A stretch of DNA of 7,872 nt from Candidatus Iainarchaeum sp. (GTDB taxonomy: Archaea > Iainarchaeota > Iainarchaeia > Iainarchaeales > JAFGBZ01): contig JACRDJ010000141.1 in the NCBI GenBank assembly GCA_016218635.1, positions 1 through 7,872 on the forward strand, in the 5' to 3' direction. The notes under the pieces are model-generated. The model had not been told where the DNA came from and did not search any database. It saw nothing but the letters and a program-made list of their open reading frames with translations. Made by a program: the position numbers and the translations under genes. Shown here piece after piece: positions 1-6,399 of the stretch; within the stretch, counting starts at the first letter, position 1; the number at the start of each line of letters is the position of its first letter.

Positions 1-601
1 GGGTTTCGAAGGCATCCAGGCGGAGTTGGGAGGGGATCACGGTGGCTGCAAACATTTCGGAGTCGGCCGTCAGCGTGATGGTCTTGGGGGTGGAAGTGGT
101 GTTAATCACGTCCGCTTCCGCATAATAGGTGTATTCGCCGAGGCAGAATTCGTAGCGGCTTTCGGTCGCGCTGATTTCAGCGGCATTTGAGGAACGGACC
201 AGTACGCGCACTGGAATGGCCTGGGTTACTTCGGTTCCGTCCGCGTTCCGCTGATGGAGTGTGAGCGAATAGGTTCCGATCTGGGTGGACGCATCCGCGT
301 GTACGGTGAGTGAAATGGTCTGGTTCTGGTATCCGTCCACGCAGACTTCTTTTTCGTTTTCTCCGCTGAAAGTGCCCTGCACGGGGGAATGGCTGGTTTC
401 CGTATAGTAGGTGGTGCACAGCCGTTCTGCCGAGGCATTCTGGGTGGTGAGATTGACTGTGATGTTTTCTCCGGCTTCAAGACTGACGGAGTTCACGTCC
501 GTGTAAAAAGTCAATGCGCTTGCGGTGGCTGCGTGCGCCGTTGAGGCGTTCATGAGCAGGAATGCTCCGGCTGCCAGCAGAAACAATTTTAACAAAGTCA
601 T
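1..601 (-). CDS. Exported Ig-like (S-layer/NEW3-like) protein, partial: N-terminal 200 residues
   Basis: The frame is open from an ATG at 601 to the window edge, giving 200 residues with no stop; the C-terminus lies outside. Residues 1-24 form a signal peptide: Lys5, a hydrophobic core, then Ala-His-Ala before the likely cut. Residues about 38-135 make a beta-strand-rich Ig-like domain with Cys62 and Cys87, and a second such domain starts near 140. Sequons at Asn46, 50, 55, 93 and 167 suggest N-glycosylation outside the cell. The first domain aligns by eye with residues about 486-580 of the large surface protein encoded at 3388-5619, including both cysteines and a G-x-Y-S motif. The start overlaps the stop of the upstream gene as ATGA, and GGGAG lies about 9 bases before it, so translation is probably coupled. 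A surface-layer or envelope role is inferred; whether it has a C-terminal anchor cannot be seen. Confidence 0.8.
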   Translation of the reverse strand, partial: MTLLKLFLLAAGAFLLMNASTAHAATASALTFYTDVNSVSLEAGENITVNLTTQNASAERLCTTYYTETSHSPVQGTFSGENEKEVCVDGYQNQTISLTVHADASTQIGTYSLTLHQRNADGTEVTQAIPVRVLVRSSNAAEISATESRYEFCLGEYTYYAEADVINTTSTPKTITLTADSEMFAATVIPSQLRLDAFET

Positions 602-1533
602 TTTTTGGCTCCCTTGGAGATTTTTTCTTTCAATTCATTCATTCCGGTGTGCCGGGGTTCAGGCGCGTTCCTGGCTGCTGGCATGGACTGCGTTTGGCTG
701 ACGTGAAGCATCTGCACCAGGCGGGAAATGAAGGTCACCAGCAGGATGGCCACCATCAGGAACAATACTCCGTTGAGGACCGAATCCGTTCCGGCCACGC
801 CCGTCAGGGGAACAAAACCGCTGAAAGGGAATCCAGGATTCGTTCCGTTCTTTCCTTCAAACGAAACGCTGGTTTTCTTAATAACCAGGAACCCGTCGCA
901 TTCAAACTGGAATTCCAGTTCTCCGTTGAAAGTGCTTTGGGGGATCACTTTCACGGAAGTCATTCCCTCGCTTCGGGGGGCAACGGTCACTTTTTCCGGG
1001 AAGTCAAATTTCCAGTCGGCAGGGGCTCCGCGGACTGTAATGAATTTAATTTCCTGACTTTCCAGGGCATCATTGCGGAACCGGACATCAATGAAAGGAT
1101 ACGAATTTTCCTGGAGATGGGTTCTGATGCTGTTTGCATAAATGCGTACGGGGCATGCGCTTTTTTTCCGGAAACGGACGGCCAGGGTTTTTTCAATCGT
1201 TTCTTCCCCTACCTTAACCGTCAGGGTGGTCACGTAACGGCTTCCGTTAAGGGACTCATTGGGGTAAATGGTGAGAACCACCCGGTCGGTTTCACCGCCC
1301 TTAAGGCTTGAAGGCACATACGTGTATTCCACCTGGGCAGGAATGACGTTGGAAATGGTCAATGGCTGGGAGAACCCGGAATAATTGGTTACCAGAAAAG
1401 AGAAACGATAAGGCGCCTGCTCAAGGGTGATTTCGTCCGTGAAGTCGCTGATGCTGGCTGCATGGATCGTGCTGGCCATTAAAACTATCAGTGCGAAACC
1501 CAAAAACCATTTTTTCAATTGAACAACATCCAT
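598..1533 (-). CDS. Membrane-anchored exported protein with two Ig-like domains
   Basis: This is a 311-residue protein read from ATG 1533. A GTG at 1542 in the same frame would add three residues; I prefer the ATG because GTGA, a usable Shine-Dalgarno core, lies 6 bases before it. Residues 1-25 are a signal peptide (Lys7-Lys8, hydrophobic core, Ile-His-Ala). Two beta-sandwich domains follow at about 30-124 and 125-227, of the kind found in archaeal COG1361/NEW3-type surface proteins. One hydrophobic helix at about 253-272 is followed by a basic tail of about 40 residues ending in Lys-Gly-Ala-Lys-Lys. The expected topology is N-terminus outside and C-terminus in the cytoplasm. Sequons occur at Asn50, 92, 96 and 229. 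It shares an ATGA overlap with the next exported protein, so the two are probably made together and may interact. No catalytic motif is visible and the exact role is unknown. Confidence 0.85.
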   Translation of the reverse strand: MDVVQLKKWFLGFALIVLMASTIHAASISDFTDEITLEQAPYRFSFLVTNYSGFSQPLTISNVIPAQVEYTYVPSSLKGGETDRVVLTIYPNESLNGSRYVTTLTVKVGEETIEKTLAVRFRKKSACPVRIYANSIRTHLQENSYPFIDVRFRNDALESQEIKFITVRGAPADWKFDFPEKVTVAPRSEGMTSVKVIPQSTFNGELEFQFECDGFLVIKKTSVSFEGKNGTNPGFPFSGFVPLTGVAGTDSVLNGVLFLMVAILLVTFISRLVQMLHVSQTQSMPAARNAPEPRHTGMNELKEKISKGAKK

Positions 1534-1586
1534 ATACTTCACTTATTCACAAGTGTGAGTGATATAACTAATTACGGTTAAGGAAA

Positions 1587-1594
1587 TATATAAA
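1587..1594 (-). promoter_or_regulatory. TATA box for the two-gene exported-protein operon
   Basis: On the minus strand TTTATATA lies here, followed by an A/T-rich tract. An archaeal start about 25 bases downstream would fall near 1565 and leave a leader of roughly 30 bases before ATG 1533. That leader contains the small dyad TCACA-AG-TGTGA at 1547-1558. The box lies between a weak terminator-like element of the preceding gene and this operon, so the two are probably separate transcription units. Confidence 0.55.
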
Positions 1595-1607
1595 GGTATT
1601 GTTTAGT

Positions 1608-1628
1608 AAAAAGAGCCCCAACTCGGGC
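1608..1628 (-). terminator. Weak hairpin plus T5 tract after the membrane-protein gene
   Basis: Read on the minus strand, a 4-bp GCCC/GGGC stem with a 6-base loop (1615-1628) is followed by CTC and TTTTT (1612-1608). Archaeal termination relies mainly on the T-tract, so this could end the 1654-2202 transcript just before the next promoter. The stem is short and may be chance. Confidence 0.35.
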
Positions 1629-1653
1629 GGTTAGATGGGAAAAACGGATTTAG

Positions 1654-2202
1654 TTAGTATTGCCCGGATGCCTTAAACAGACAGTATGCCTGGGCAATGG
1701 TTAGGGGCAAAAGGAGGAGAATGGCCAGGGGGGTGAGTATGATGGTCAGGAATGAAATTCCGGAGATGACGGAGAGGGCTGCGGTAACGGTTCCGGGAAG
1801 GCCCAAGGGGGTTTTGAGGCGGAATATTCCGATTCCGAATGCAATCTGGGTGAGTCCGTGGAATGCAAGGAGGATGACCAGAATGGCCAGGTAGACAAAT
1901 ATGCTGGAGAAGGGAAGGAATGCGCTGATGATTTCAAAACCGAGAAGGAGTAGGAATCCGAGCATGGTGAGGTACGTTGAATAGGTCATCAGCCGGCTGC
2001 GGGCACGGTTTCCGATTACCGAGAAACCCCAGGTGAAAAAGAGTTCAAAGACCAGCAGAAAAACGGTCACGACTCCATAGAGGGGCACCAGGAGTCCGTC
2101 GAGCGTGTTCATGAATTTGAGTGCAAACAGAACCAGGAACGGAACGCTGGCCAGGAATGCCAGGATGCCGCTTAATGCGCCCAGCCGGAGTACGTTTCGC
2201 AT
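1654..2202 (-). CDS. Six-helix integral membrane protein, function unknown
   Basis: This is a 182-residue, very hydrophobic protein. Likely membrane helices are at about 7-30, 37-62, 74-95, 102-126, 134-156 and 157-176. The loop between helices 2 and 3 is basic (Arg-Ala-Arg-Ser-Arg near 66-70), which by the positive-inside rule places it in the cytoplasm along with both termini. There is no signal peptide, no conserved charged pair inside the helices and no transporter motif that I recognise, so no function is assigned. ATG 2202 lies about 26 bases from the centre of the TATTTAAATA box, which fits a leaderless mRNA. No Shine-Dalgarno is visible. The gene is divergent from the D-hydroxyacid dehydrogenase and precedes the exported-protein operon on the same strand, separated by a likely promoter. 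Confidence 0.85.
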   Translation of the reverse strand: MRNVLRLGALSGILAFLASVPFLVLFALKFMNTLDGLLVPLYGVVTVFLLVFELFFTWGFSVIGNRARSRLMTYSTYLTMLGFLLLLGFEIISAFLPFSSIFVYLAILVILLAFHGLTQIAFGIGIFRLKTPLGLPGTVTAALSVISGISFLTIILTPLAILLLLPLTIAQAYCLFKASGQY

Positions 2203-2223
2203 GCATATCCTATAAACTTGAAT

Positions 2224-2233
2224 TATTTAAATA
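2224..2233. promoter_or_regulatory. Palindromic TATA element shared by two divergent genes
   Basis: TATTTAAATA is a perfect 10-base palindrome in the 50-base gap between two divergent genes. Its centre (2228.5) is about 25 bases from the plus-strand ATG at 2253 and about 26 bases from the minus-strand ATG at 2202. Archaeal transcription starts about 25 bases from the TATA centre, so both mRNAs would begin at or next to their start codons. No ribosome binding site precedes either ATG, which agrees. TATAAAC at 2211-2217 is an alternative plus-strand box that would give a 15-base leader. Confidence 0.55.
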
Positions 2234-2252
2234 GGTTTGCTCTACTTCATTC

Positions 2253-3275
2253 ATGCCTAAATTGGTTGTTTTTGAGGCCAGTGCGTCTGAAAAAGAATTT
2301 TTCAAAAAACGCCTGCGCGGGAAAGTTTCACTGGAATTCTGTCCGGAACCCTTATGCGAAGAAAATGCCTTCCGGTTCCGTTCCGCAGATGCCGTCTGCG
2401 TTTTCATTTATTCCCGCATTAATGCAAAAGTACTGCGGAAACTTTCTTCCCTGAAACTGATCTCTACCCGTTCGACCGGTTTCGATCACGTGGACCTGGC
2501 GGCCTGCCGGCAAAAAAAAGTGACGGTGTGCAATGTCCCGTTTTATGGGGAGAATTCCGTGGCCGAACACACGTTTGCGCTCATTCTGGCGCTTTCACGC
2601 CGGGTGCATCAGTCCTATCTTAAAAGTCAGCGCAATGATTTTGGGACGGATGGACTGATGGGGTTTGACCTGTATGGAAAAACGCTGGGCGTGGTGGGGG
2701 CCGGCAACATCGGCCTGCACGTGATCCGGATTGCCAAGGGGTTCGGAATGAATGTCCTGGCTTCGGACGTGAAGCAGAACCCGTTTCTTTCCGAGGTGCT
2801 GGGATTCCGCTATGTGCCGTTTCCGGAACTTCTCCGCACGTCCGACATCATTTCCATTCATGTTCCCTATGCCCCGGCTACGCATCATCTCATTAATCTC
2901 CGCAACATTCATGAAGTGAAACCGGGCGCAGTTCTCATCAACACCGCACGCGGCGGAATCGTGGAAACGGATGCATTGCTGCTGGGTCTTCGGAAGGGGA
3001 TTCTGGCCGGAGTCGGAATAGATGTGCTGGAAGGAGAACTGCTGGTTAAGGAAGAAAAACAGCGTTTGATTGACCCCTCCCAGGGGACTGCCTGGCAGGA
3101 ACTGGCAAAAGATCATTTGCTGCTCCGCAATGAAAACGTGGTCTTCACGCCCCACATAGCGTTTTTTACGCAGGAAGCCGTTCGGCGCATTCAGGAAGTC
3201 AGTGCGGAAAATGTGGAGTCTTTCTTCCGGGACCGGCCCGTTCACACGGTAACGGCCCCGAAAAAAAAGGAATGA
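2253..3275 (+). CDS. D-isomer-specific 2-hydroxyacid dehydrogenase, D-lactate-dehydrogenase-like
   Basis: This 340-residue protein, close to the family's usual length of about 330, probably interconverts a 2-keto acid and a D-2-hydroxy acid with NAD(H), most likely pyruvate and D-lactate, in the cytoplasm. The substrate-domain motif STRSTGFDHVDL is at 71-82 and AEH at 104-106. The Rossmann motif GAGNIG (149-154) is followed by Asp172 at the end of the next strand, which favours NAD over NADP. Expected catalytic residues are Arg233 (NTARGG), Glu260 (DVLEGE) and His301 (TPHIAFFTQEA). The insert after DVLEGE and the H-x-AF-x-T-x-EA ending resemble D-lactate dehydrogenases more than phosphoglycerate dehydrogenases; there is also no C-terminal ACT domain. 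A role in recycling NADH during fermentation is inferred. Substrate is not settled: other D-2-hydroxyacid dehydrogenases look similar. No Shine-Dalgarno precedes the ATG; leaderless translation is likely. Confidence 0.93.
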   Translation: MPKLVVFEASASEKEFFKKRLRGKVSLEFCPEPLCEENAFRFRSADAVCVFIYSRINAKVLRKLSSLKLISTRSTGFDHVDLAACRQKKVTVCNVPFYGENSVAEHTFALILALSRRVHQSYLKSQRNDFGTDGLMGFDLYGKTLGVVGAGNIGLHVIRIAKGFGMNVLASDVKQNPFLSEVLGFRYVPFPELLRTSDIISIHVPYAPATHHLINLRNIHEVKPGAVLINTARGGIVETDALLLGLRKGILAGVGIDVLEGELLVKEEKQRLIDPSQGTAWQELAKDHLLLRNENVVFTPHIAFFTQEAVRRIQEVSAENVESFFRDRPVHTVTAPKKKE

Positions 3276-3341
3276 GGACTTTCCACCACAAATGGCAATC
3301 TGTCTGGGGGAGGGTCCGGAAGAACCTCAAACTGGGATGTC

Positions 3342-3360
3342 CGGAAAACAGGGTTTTCCG
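3342..3360. repeat. Perfect 8-bp inverted repeat between convergent genes
   Basis: CGGAAAAC, a 3-base AGG loop, and GTTTTCCG form a perfect 8-bp hairpin in the 112-base gap between two genes that converge. Each arm gives a short T4 run on one strand, so it may act as a weak terminator or 3'-end structure for both transcripts. There is no long T-tract, so termination is uncertain. Nothing else is recognised in this gap. Confidence 0.45.
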
Positions 3361-3387
3361 AGCACCGCGGTTCGGGGTGAGGCCCTG

Positions 3388-5619
3388 TCACTTCGAGATG
3401 ACGCCCGTCTTGGGGCGGACCAGGAAGTACACAAGGCCCACGGCAACGGCCAGCACGATGGCAGCCCCGATTCCGATGGCCACCGGCTGAGCCAGTCCGA
3501 CCAGCCCGGTTCCGGTAGCCCCGTTTTCAACCTTGATGGTTAACGGAACCGACTGGGTTCCTGTGCTGGACGTGATTTCGGCGGTGACAGAATAGGTTCC
3601 GCTGGCGGCAGCACCGGTTCCCTTCAGTTCTCCCTGCACCTGCCGGGTGGCATTAGGGCCAAGGGTTCCGACCACTACGGGCTGGAATTCCAGTCCGCTG
3701 GGAAGTCCCTTCAGGGAAACAATGACTCCATCGGCTGCCTCATCCCCGCTGTTGAGCAGGGTGAGCGTGATGGTCTTGGATTCCGTTCCGTTGAGGGTTA
3801 CTTCCGTGGGGTACTGGGAGACTTCCACCTTGGCCGGGCTTGCTGCGGGCGGCTGCGGAGTCACGGGCGGTGTTTCGTCAGTTTCCACTTTCACGCTGAT
3901 CGACTGGGTGTCGGTTTGTCCGTTGTAGCGGGTGATGACTTCTGCCGAATAATATCCGGCGGAAGCTGAAGTGGCTGCACGAACCGTTCCGTTGACGGTC
4001 CGGCTGGAGCGTGAACCCAGACAGAAGTCCTCATCATTCAGACTGGCTAAAACGCTTACGCTGTTGGTTTGCGTGCGCAGCGTGTAGCACCGGCGACTGC
4101 CCGAATCATTGTAGACGTTGACCAGAACAGCTTCGCTTTGTCCGGGCTTGAGGGTGACGCTGCCGGGTGAAACATCCACCCATCGTCCGGTCGTTCCGGT
4201 AGGAGGATAGTAGGTTCCCGAACCGTTGTAGACGGTGACATCGAACTGTTCTTCCTTCACGAACGCACTGTGGCCGCGGAAGTGGCCCTGGACTTTGAAA
4301 TACCCGGTTTCCGTGCGGTCCGAGGAAACGGCTGTGGCACGGACGCGGATTTGCACGCTCGCGGTCGAATAGGCATTCACCTGGGTGGGTTCGCCCATTT
4401 CTTCCACGAAGAGGTAGTTACTGCGGTCAAAGGCTTCCACAGAATCCACGATGAACGTTTCAGGCCCGCTGTTCTCAACATAGAACGTGAAGGTCTGGGT
4501 GTCGTTCTCCTGGATGCCTAGGCTGCGGGTCTGCAGGTCAATGTCGCGTGAATCCGTGGTCCCGCCGGAAGAATCGTTTTCGATGAAGACGGTCATGGTG
4601 TCACGGGCAATGCGTCCATCGGTGTCTTCCACTTCAATGGTGACCCGGCTGTTGTCTCCTTCCCCGCCGTTGCTGGCGCGGCAGTAGAGATAGCGGTCCT
4701 GGGAAATATAGCAGTCGACATCGGAGGAATTGCTCCAGCTGGTGAGCGTGAAACTAAGCCGGCTGTCGCTGTCCTGATTATCGGATGCATAATTCCACAG
4801 GTCCAGCGAATCATAGCTTCCGTCCCCGGAAATGAACCACTGGCTGGGGAGGTTGAGTTCAGGGTCATCATTCGAAGGACTATTCTGTTCCAGCACCACT
4901 TGCATGGTGTCTGAAGCGGTTTTACCGGAAGTAAGATCCGTTACCCGGATTTCAACCCGGCTAGAATCCCCTTCCCTTCCGCTGGAAGTTGAACGGCACT
5001 CGAGGTACTTGCTTACAATGCGGCAGGAAATATCCTGGCTGCTGGACGAATAGAGGAGGTCGAAAACCAGCTGGTCCGGATTAGTTGAACTGCCCACATA
5101 ATCCATCAGGCGAAAGGAGTGATATTCCTCGTCGTCCTTAATCGTCCACTCGGACGGCAGACTAAAGCGGGGAGACACCACAATCACGGAAGGACCGGGA
5201 AGAGAGATGGGGGGCGTTACATGAACCAGAATCGAGTCATACCCGGTTTCCCCGGCACGGTCCACGGCCGTGAAGAAAATGCTGTAATCTCCCTGCGGCA
5301 GCTGGCTGTAACTGACCTGGGTACCCGTTGTACTTGTACTCATGATAATGCTTTGATTGGGGGTTCCGATCGGAATGGCGGTCCAGCGGAAACAATCCTG
5401 GCGGCTGGTTCCATCGTACCCGCAATCCGCGTAGTAATTCGGGTCGTCTTCCGCATCGTTGGCGGTTGCCCTGAAATCAATGCGGGTTCCCACCAGAAAC
5501 GAAGCGTTATTTTGAGGAGAAACAATGCTGACGGAAGGCAGGGTGTTGGCTGCCACACTGGCTCCCAAAATGGCCAGCATCAGCAGGGCCAAGAGAGAAA
5601 ACTTAAGGTTCATTTTCAT
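3388..5619 (-). CDS. Large multidomain cell-surface protein: Ig-like, tandem cadherin-like repeats, C-terminal membrane anchor
   Basis: This is a 743-residue protein from ATG 5619. The same frame opens at GTG 5646, and ATG 5613 is also possible; GGGGG at 5627-5623 is 3 bases from ATG 5619 and 9 from ATG 5613, so the GTG is unlikely. In order: a signal peptide (about 1-24); an Ig/PKD-like domain (28-136) with Cys66 and Cys76; two tandem cadherin-like repeats (about 152-245 and 255-348), each starting LPSxW with a nearby Cys pair (199/208 and 303/313) and an S-R-V-x-I-x-V strand; a beta domain (359-464); a two-Cys beta domain (479-580; Cys511, Cys533); a Pro-rich linker (about 583-595); a NEW3-like domain (597-698); a membrane helix (about 710-734); and a short basic tail. 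Many sequons are present. A role in adhesion or in the envelope/S-layer is inferred from architecture. The gene lies just downstream of an HTH-CBS regulator gene on the same strand. Confidence 0.88.
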   Translation of the reverse strand: MKMNLKFSLLALLMLAILGASVAANTLPSVSIVSPQNNASFLVGTRIDFRATANDAEDDPNYYADCGYDGTSRQDCFRWTAIPIGTPNQSIIMSTSTTGTQVSYSQLPQGDYSIFFTAVDRAGETGYDSILVHVTPPISLPGPSVIVVSPRFSLPSEWTIKDDEEYHSFRLMDYVGSSTNPDQLVFDLLYSSSSQDISCRIVSKYLECRSTSSGREGDSSRVEIRVTDLTSGKTASDTMQVVLEQNSPSNDDPELNLPSQWFISGDGSYDSLDLWNYASDNQDSDSRLSFTLTSWSNSSDVDCYISQDRYLYCRASNGGEGDNSRVTIEVEDTDGRIARDTMTVFIENDSSGGTTDSRDIDLQTRSLGIQENDTQTFTFYVENSGPETFIVDSVEAFDRSNYLFVEEMGEPTQVNAYSTASVQIRVRATAVSSDRTETGYFKVQGHFRGHSAFVKEEQFDVTVYNGSGTYYPPTGTTGRWVDVSPGSVTLKPGQSEAVLVNVYNDSGSRRCYTLRTQTNSVSVLASLNDEDFCLGSRSSRTVNGTVRAATSASAGYYSAEVITRYNGQTDTQSISVKVETDETPPVTPQPPAASPAKVEVSQYPTEVTLNGTESKTITLTLLNSGDEAADGVIVSLKGLPSGLEFQPVVVGTLGPNATRQVQGELKGTGAAASGTYSVTAEITSSTGTQSVPLTIKVENGATGTGLVGLAQPVAIGIGAAIVLAVAVGLVYFLVRPKTGVISK

Positions 5620-5627
5620 ATACCCCC

Positions 5628-5646
5628 GTGAAAAAGTTATTTTCAC
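5628..5646 (-). repeat. Inverted repeat in the leader of the surface-protein gene
   Basis: GTGAAAA and TTTTCAC form a perfect 7-bp stem around a 5-base loop. It ends directly before the GGGGG ribosome-binding-like run. If transcription starts upstream of it, the mRNA would carry a hairpin next to the initiation region; otherwise it is a DNA dyad at the transcription start. Confidence 0.4.
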
Positions 5647-5660
5647 TAACGTATATGCCG

Positions 5661-5678
5661 TATTTAATTCTTAAAAAG
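5661..5678 (-). promoter_or_regulatory. Probable TATA region of the surface-protein gene
   Basis: The minus strand reads CTTTTTAAG (5679-5671) and then TTAAATA (5667-5661). The first box predicts a start near 5649, the second near 5639, giving leaders of about 20-30 bases that keep the GGGGG run at 5627-5623. Which box is used cannot be told by eye. Confidence 0.4.
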
Positions 5679-5689
5679 GTATCTGAATG

Positions 5690-5707
5690 TTTCGGCATAA
5701 GCCGAAA
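5690..5707. promoter_or_regulatory. TTTCGGC-N4-GCCGAAA palindrome, possible operator
   Basis: A perfect 7-bp dyad with an ATAA centre lies about 11 bases upstream of the first TATA-like box of the surface-protein gene and about 20 bases past the stop of the HTH-CBS gene. The size and symmetry fit a dimeric HTH regulator site. It could equally be a 3'-end hairpin of the upstream transcript. I do not see the same motif elsewhere in the window. Confidence 0.35.
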
Positions 5708-5711
5708 TCAT

Positions 5712-5728
5712 GAAAAAGACACTTTTTC
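5712..5728 (-). terminator. Hairpin with T5 run directly after the HTH-CBS stop codon
   Basis: On the minus strand GAAAAAG, a TGT loop and CTTTTTC form a perfect 7-bp stem starting at the base after the stop codon. The descending arm contains five T residues, which suits T-tract-driven archaeal termination. It probably separates the regulator transcript from the surface-protein transcript, but the T-run is short and readthrough is possible. Confidence 0.4.
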
Positions 5729-6340
5729 TCATTGCGGAACTATCCGAAACGTCTTGGTGCGTGTCCGGGCCAGGTAATCCAATAGGTCCGTTTTTGAAAT
5801 GATTCCGCTGAATTCATTGGCCGGATTGCGAACCAAGACCGCGTTTGAAATGGCCAGCAGGATGGCGGCCTGGGACAAAGGGGCATCCTCCCGGATTTCC
5901 GGAAGCGGCGGATCCATCAGTTCCGCCACCGGCTTTTTCAGGGTGAATGGAATGTTTTTGGAGGCAGCCAGGATCGAGAGCGCTTTTTTTTCGTCCACGG
6001 ACCCGAGGTTTTCTTTTCCGTTCAGGATGGGGATCTGGGAAACCGCTTTTTTCTTCATGGATGAAATGGTTTCTGATAGGGTGGCCTCCGGAGCAAGAAA
6101 AACAATGCGGGAATTCATGAGTTCACGGGCCAGGTTCCTGGGCCGGGCCGGGGTTCCTTCCAGTGCGGAAAAAAGCTTCTGGGCCCGGGTATACGAAGGG
6201 GTCACGGATCCGCATTCAATTTTGGCCAGCAGACCCTGAGAAATTCCGGCTTTTTGGGCAAGTTCCGCCTGGGTCATCCGGAGCGCCTGGCGGCGCAGCC
6301 TGATTTCAGCCAGTTCCGGCAACGGGATTCCGGTATTCAT
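5729..6340 (-). CDS. HTH (XRE-type) transcriptional regulator with two C-terminal CBS domains
   Basis: This 203-residue protein matches the COG3620 layout, found mainly in archaea. Residues about 11-62 are an XRE/HTH_3 DNA-binding domain, with TQAELAQKAGISQ (23-35) as the helix-turn-helix core and IECG following. CBS1 spans about 72-125 and CBS2 about 136-192. CBS2 keeps the ligand motif GIISKTD (179-185), whose Thr184/Asp185 neighbourhood usually contacts an adenosine ribose. CBS1 has GSVDEKK at the equivalent place, so one site may be degenerate. CBS pairs bind AMP, ATP or SAM and act as sensors; the protein probably binds DNA according to ligand level. It is divergent from metK over 61 bases with overlapping promoter boxes and sits upstream of the surface-protein gene. 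Regulation of metK is inferred from this position. ATG 6340 follows AATATTTT by about 24 bases, fitting a leaderless mRNA. Confidence 0.92.
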   Translation of the reverse strand: MNTGIPLPELAEIRLRRQALRMTQAELAQKAGISQGLLAKIECGSVTPSYTRAQKLFSALEGTPARPRNLARELMNSRIVFLAPEATLSETISSMKKKAVSQIPILNGKENLGSVDEKKALSILAASKNIPFTLKKPVAELMDPPLPEIREDAPLSQAAILLAISNAVLVRNPANEFSGIISKTDLLDYLARTRTKTFRIVPQ

Positions 6341-6360
6341 ATTTGAATAATAATGAAAAC

Positions 6361-6376
6361 AAAATATTCTTAAATA
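6361..6376. promoter_or_regulatory. Overlapping divergent TATA boxes for the HTH-CBS gene and metK
   Basis: AAAATATT (6361-6368) abuts CTTAAATA (6369-6376). The first is centred about 24 bases from the minus-strand ATG at 6340. The second is centred about 29 bases from the plus-strand ATG at 6402. With starts this close, a protein bound here would affect both genes. Confidence 0.5.
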
Positions 6377-6399
6377 CTCCTGCGGTGGGAAACTAGGAG
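6377..6399. repeat. Short inverted repeat CTCCT-N13-AGGAG upstream of metK
   Basis: CTCCT (6377-6381) is complementary to AGGAG (6395-6399). It lies between the TATA box and the metK start. As DNA it could be a small operator across the start point. As RNA it would hide the Shine-Dalgarno, but the left arm abuts the TATA box and is probably not transcribed. At 5 bp it may be chance. Confidence 0.25.

Noticed and set aside
562..1311. Plus-strand 249-codon open frame
   Set aside because: It lies opposite the exported protein, which has a signal peptide, Ig-like domains and a membrane anchor; the plus-strand translation has no recognisable features and would overlap two real genes.
2595..3245. 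Minus-strand 216-codon open frame
   Set aside because: It is antisense to the dehydrogenase gene, which has all family motifs in order; no features support the minus-strand frame.
3363..3379. CACC-N9-GGTG dyad in the convergent gap
   Set aside because: Only four base pairs with a long loop; expected by chance in GC-rich sequence.
5119..5631. Plus-strand 170-codon open frame
   Set aside because: It is antisense to the N-terminal part of the surface protein, has low-complexity Gly/Arg/His-rich content and no family resemblance.
5619..5646. GTG 5646 as the start of the large surface protein
   Set aside because: It would put nine extra, partly charged residues ahead of the signal peptide, and the GGGGG run sits inside that extension next to ATG 5619 and ATG 5613.
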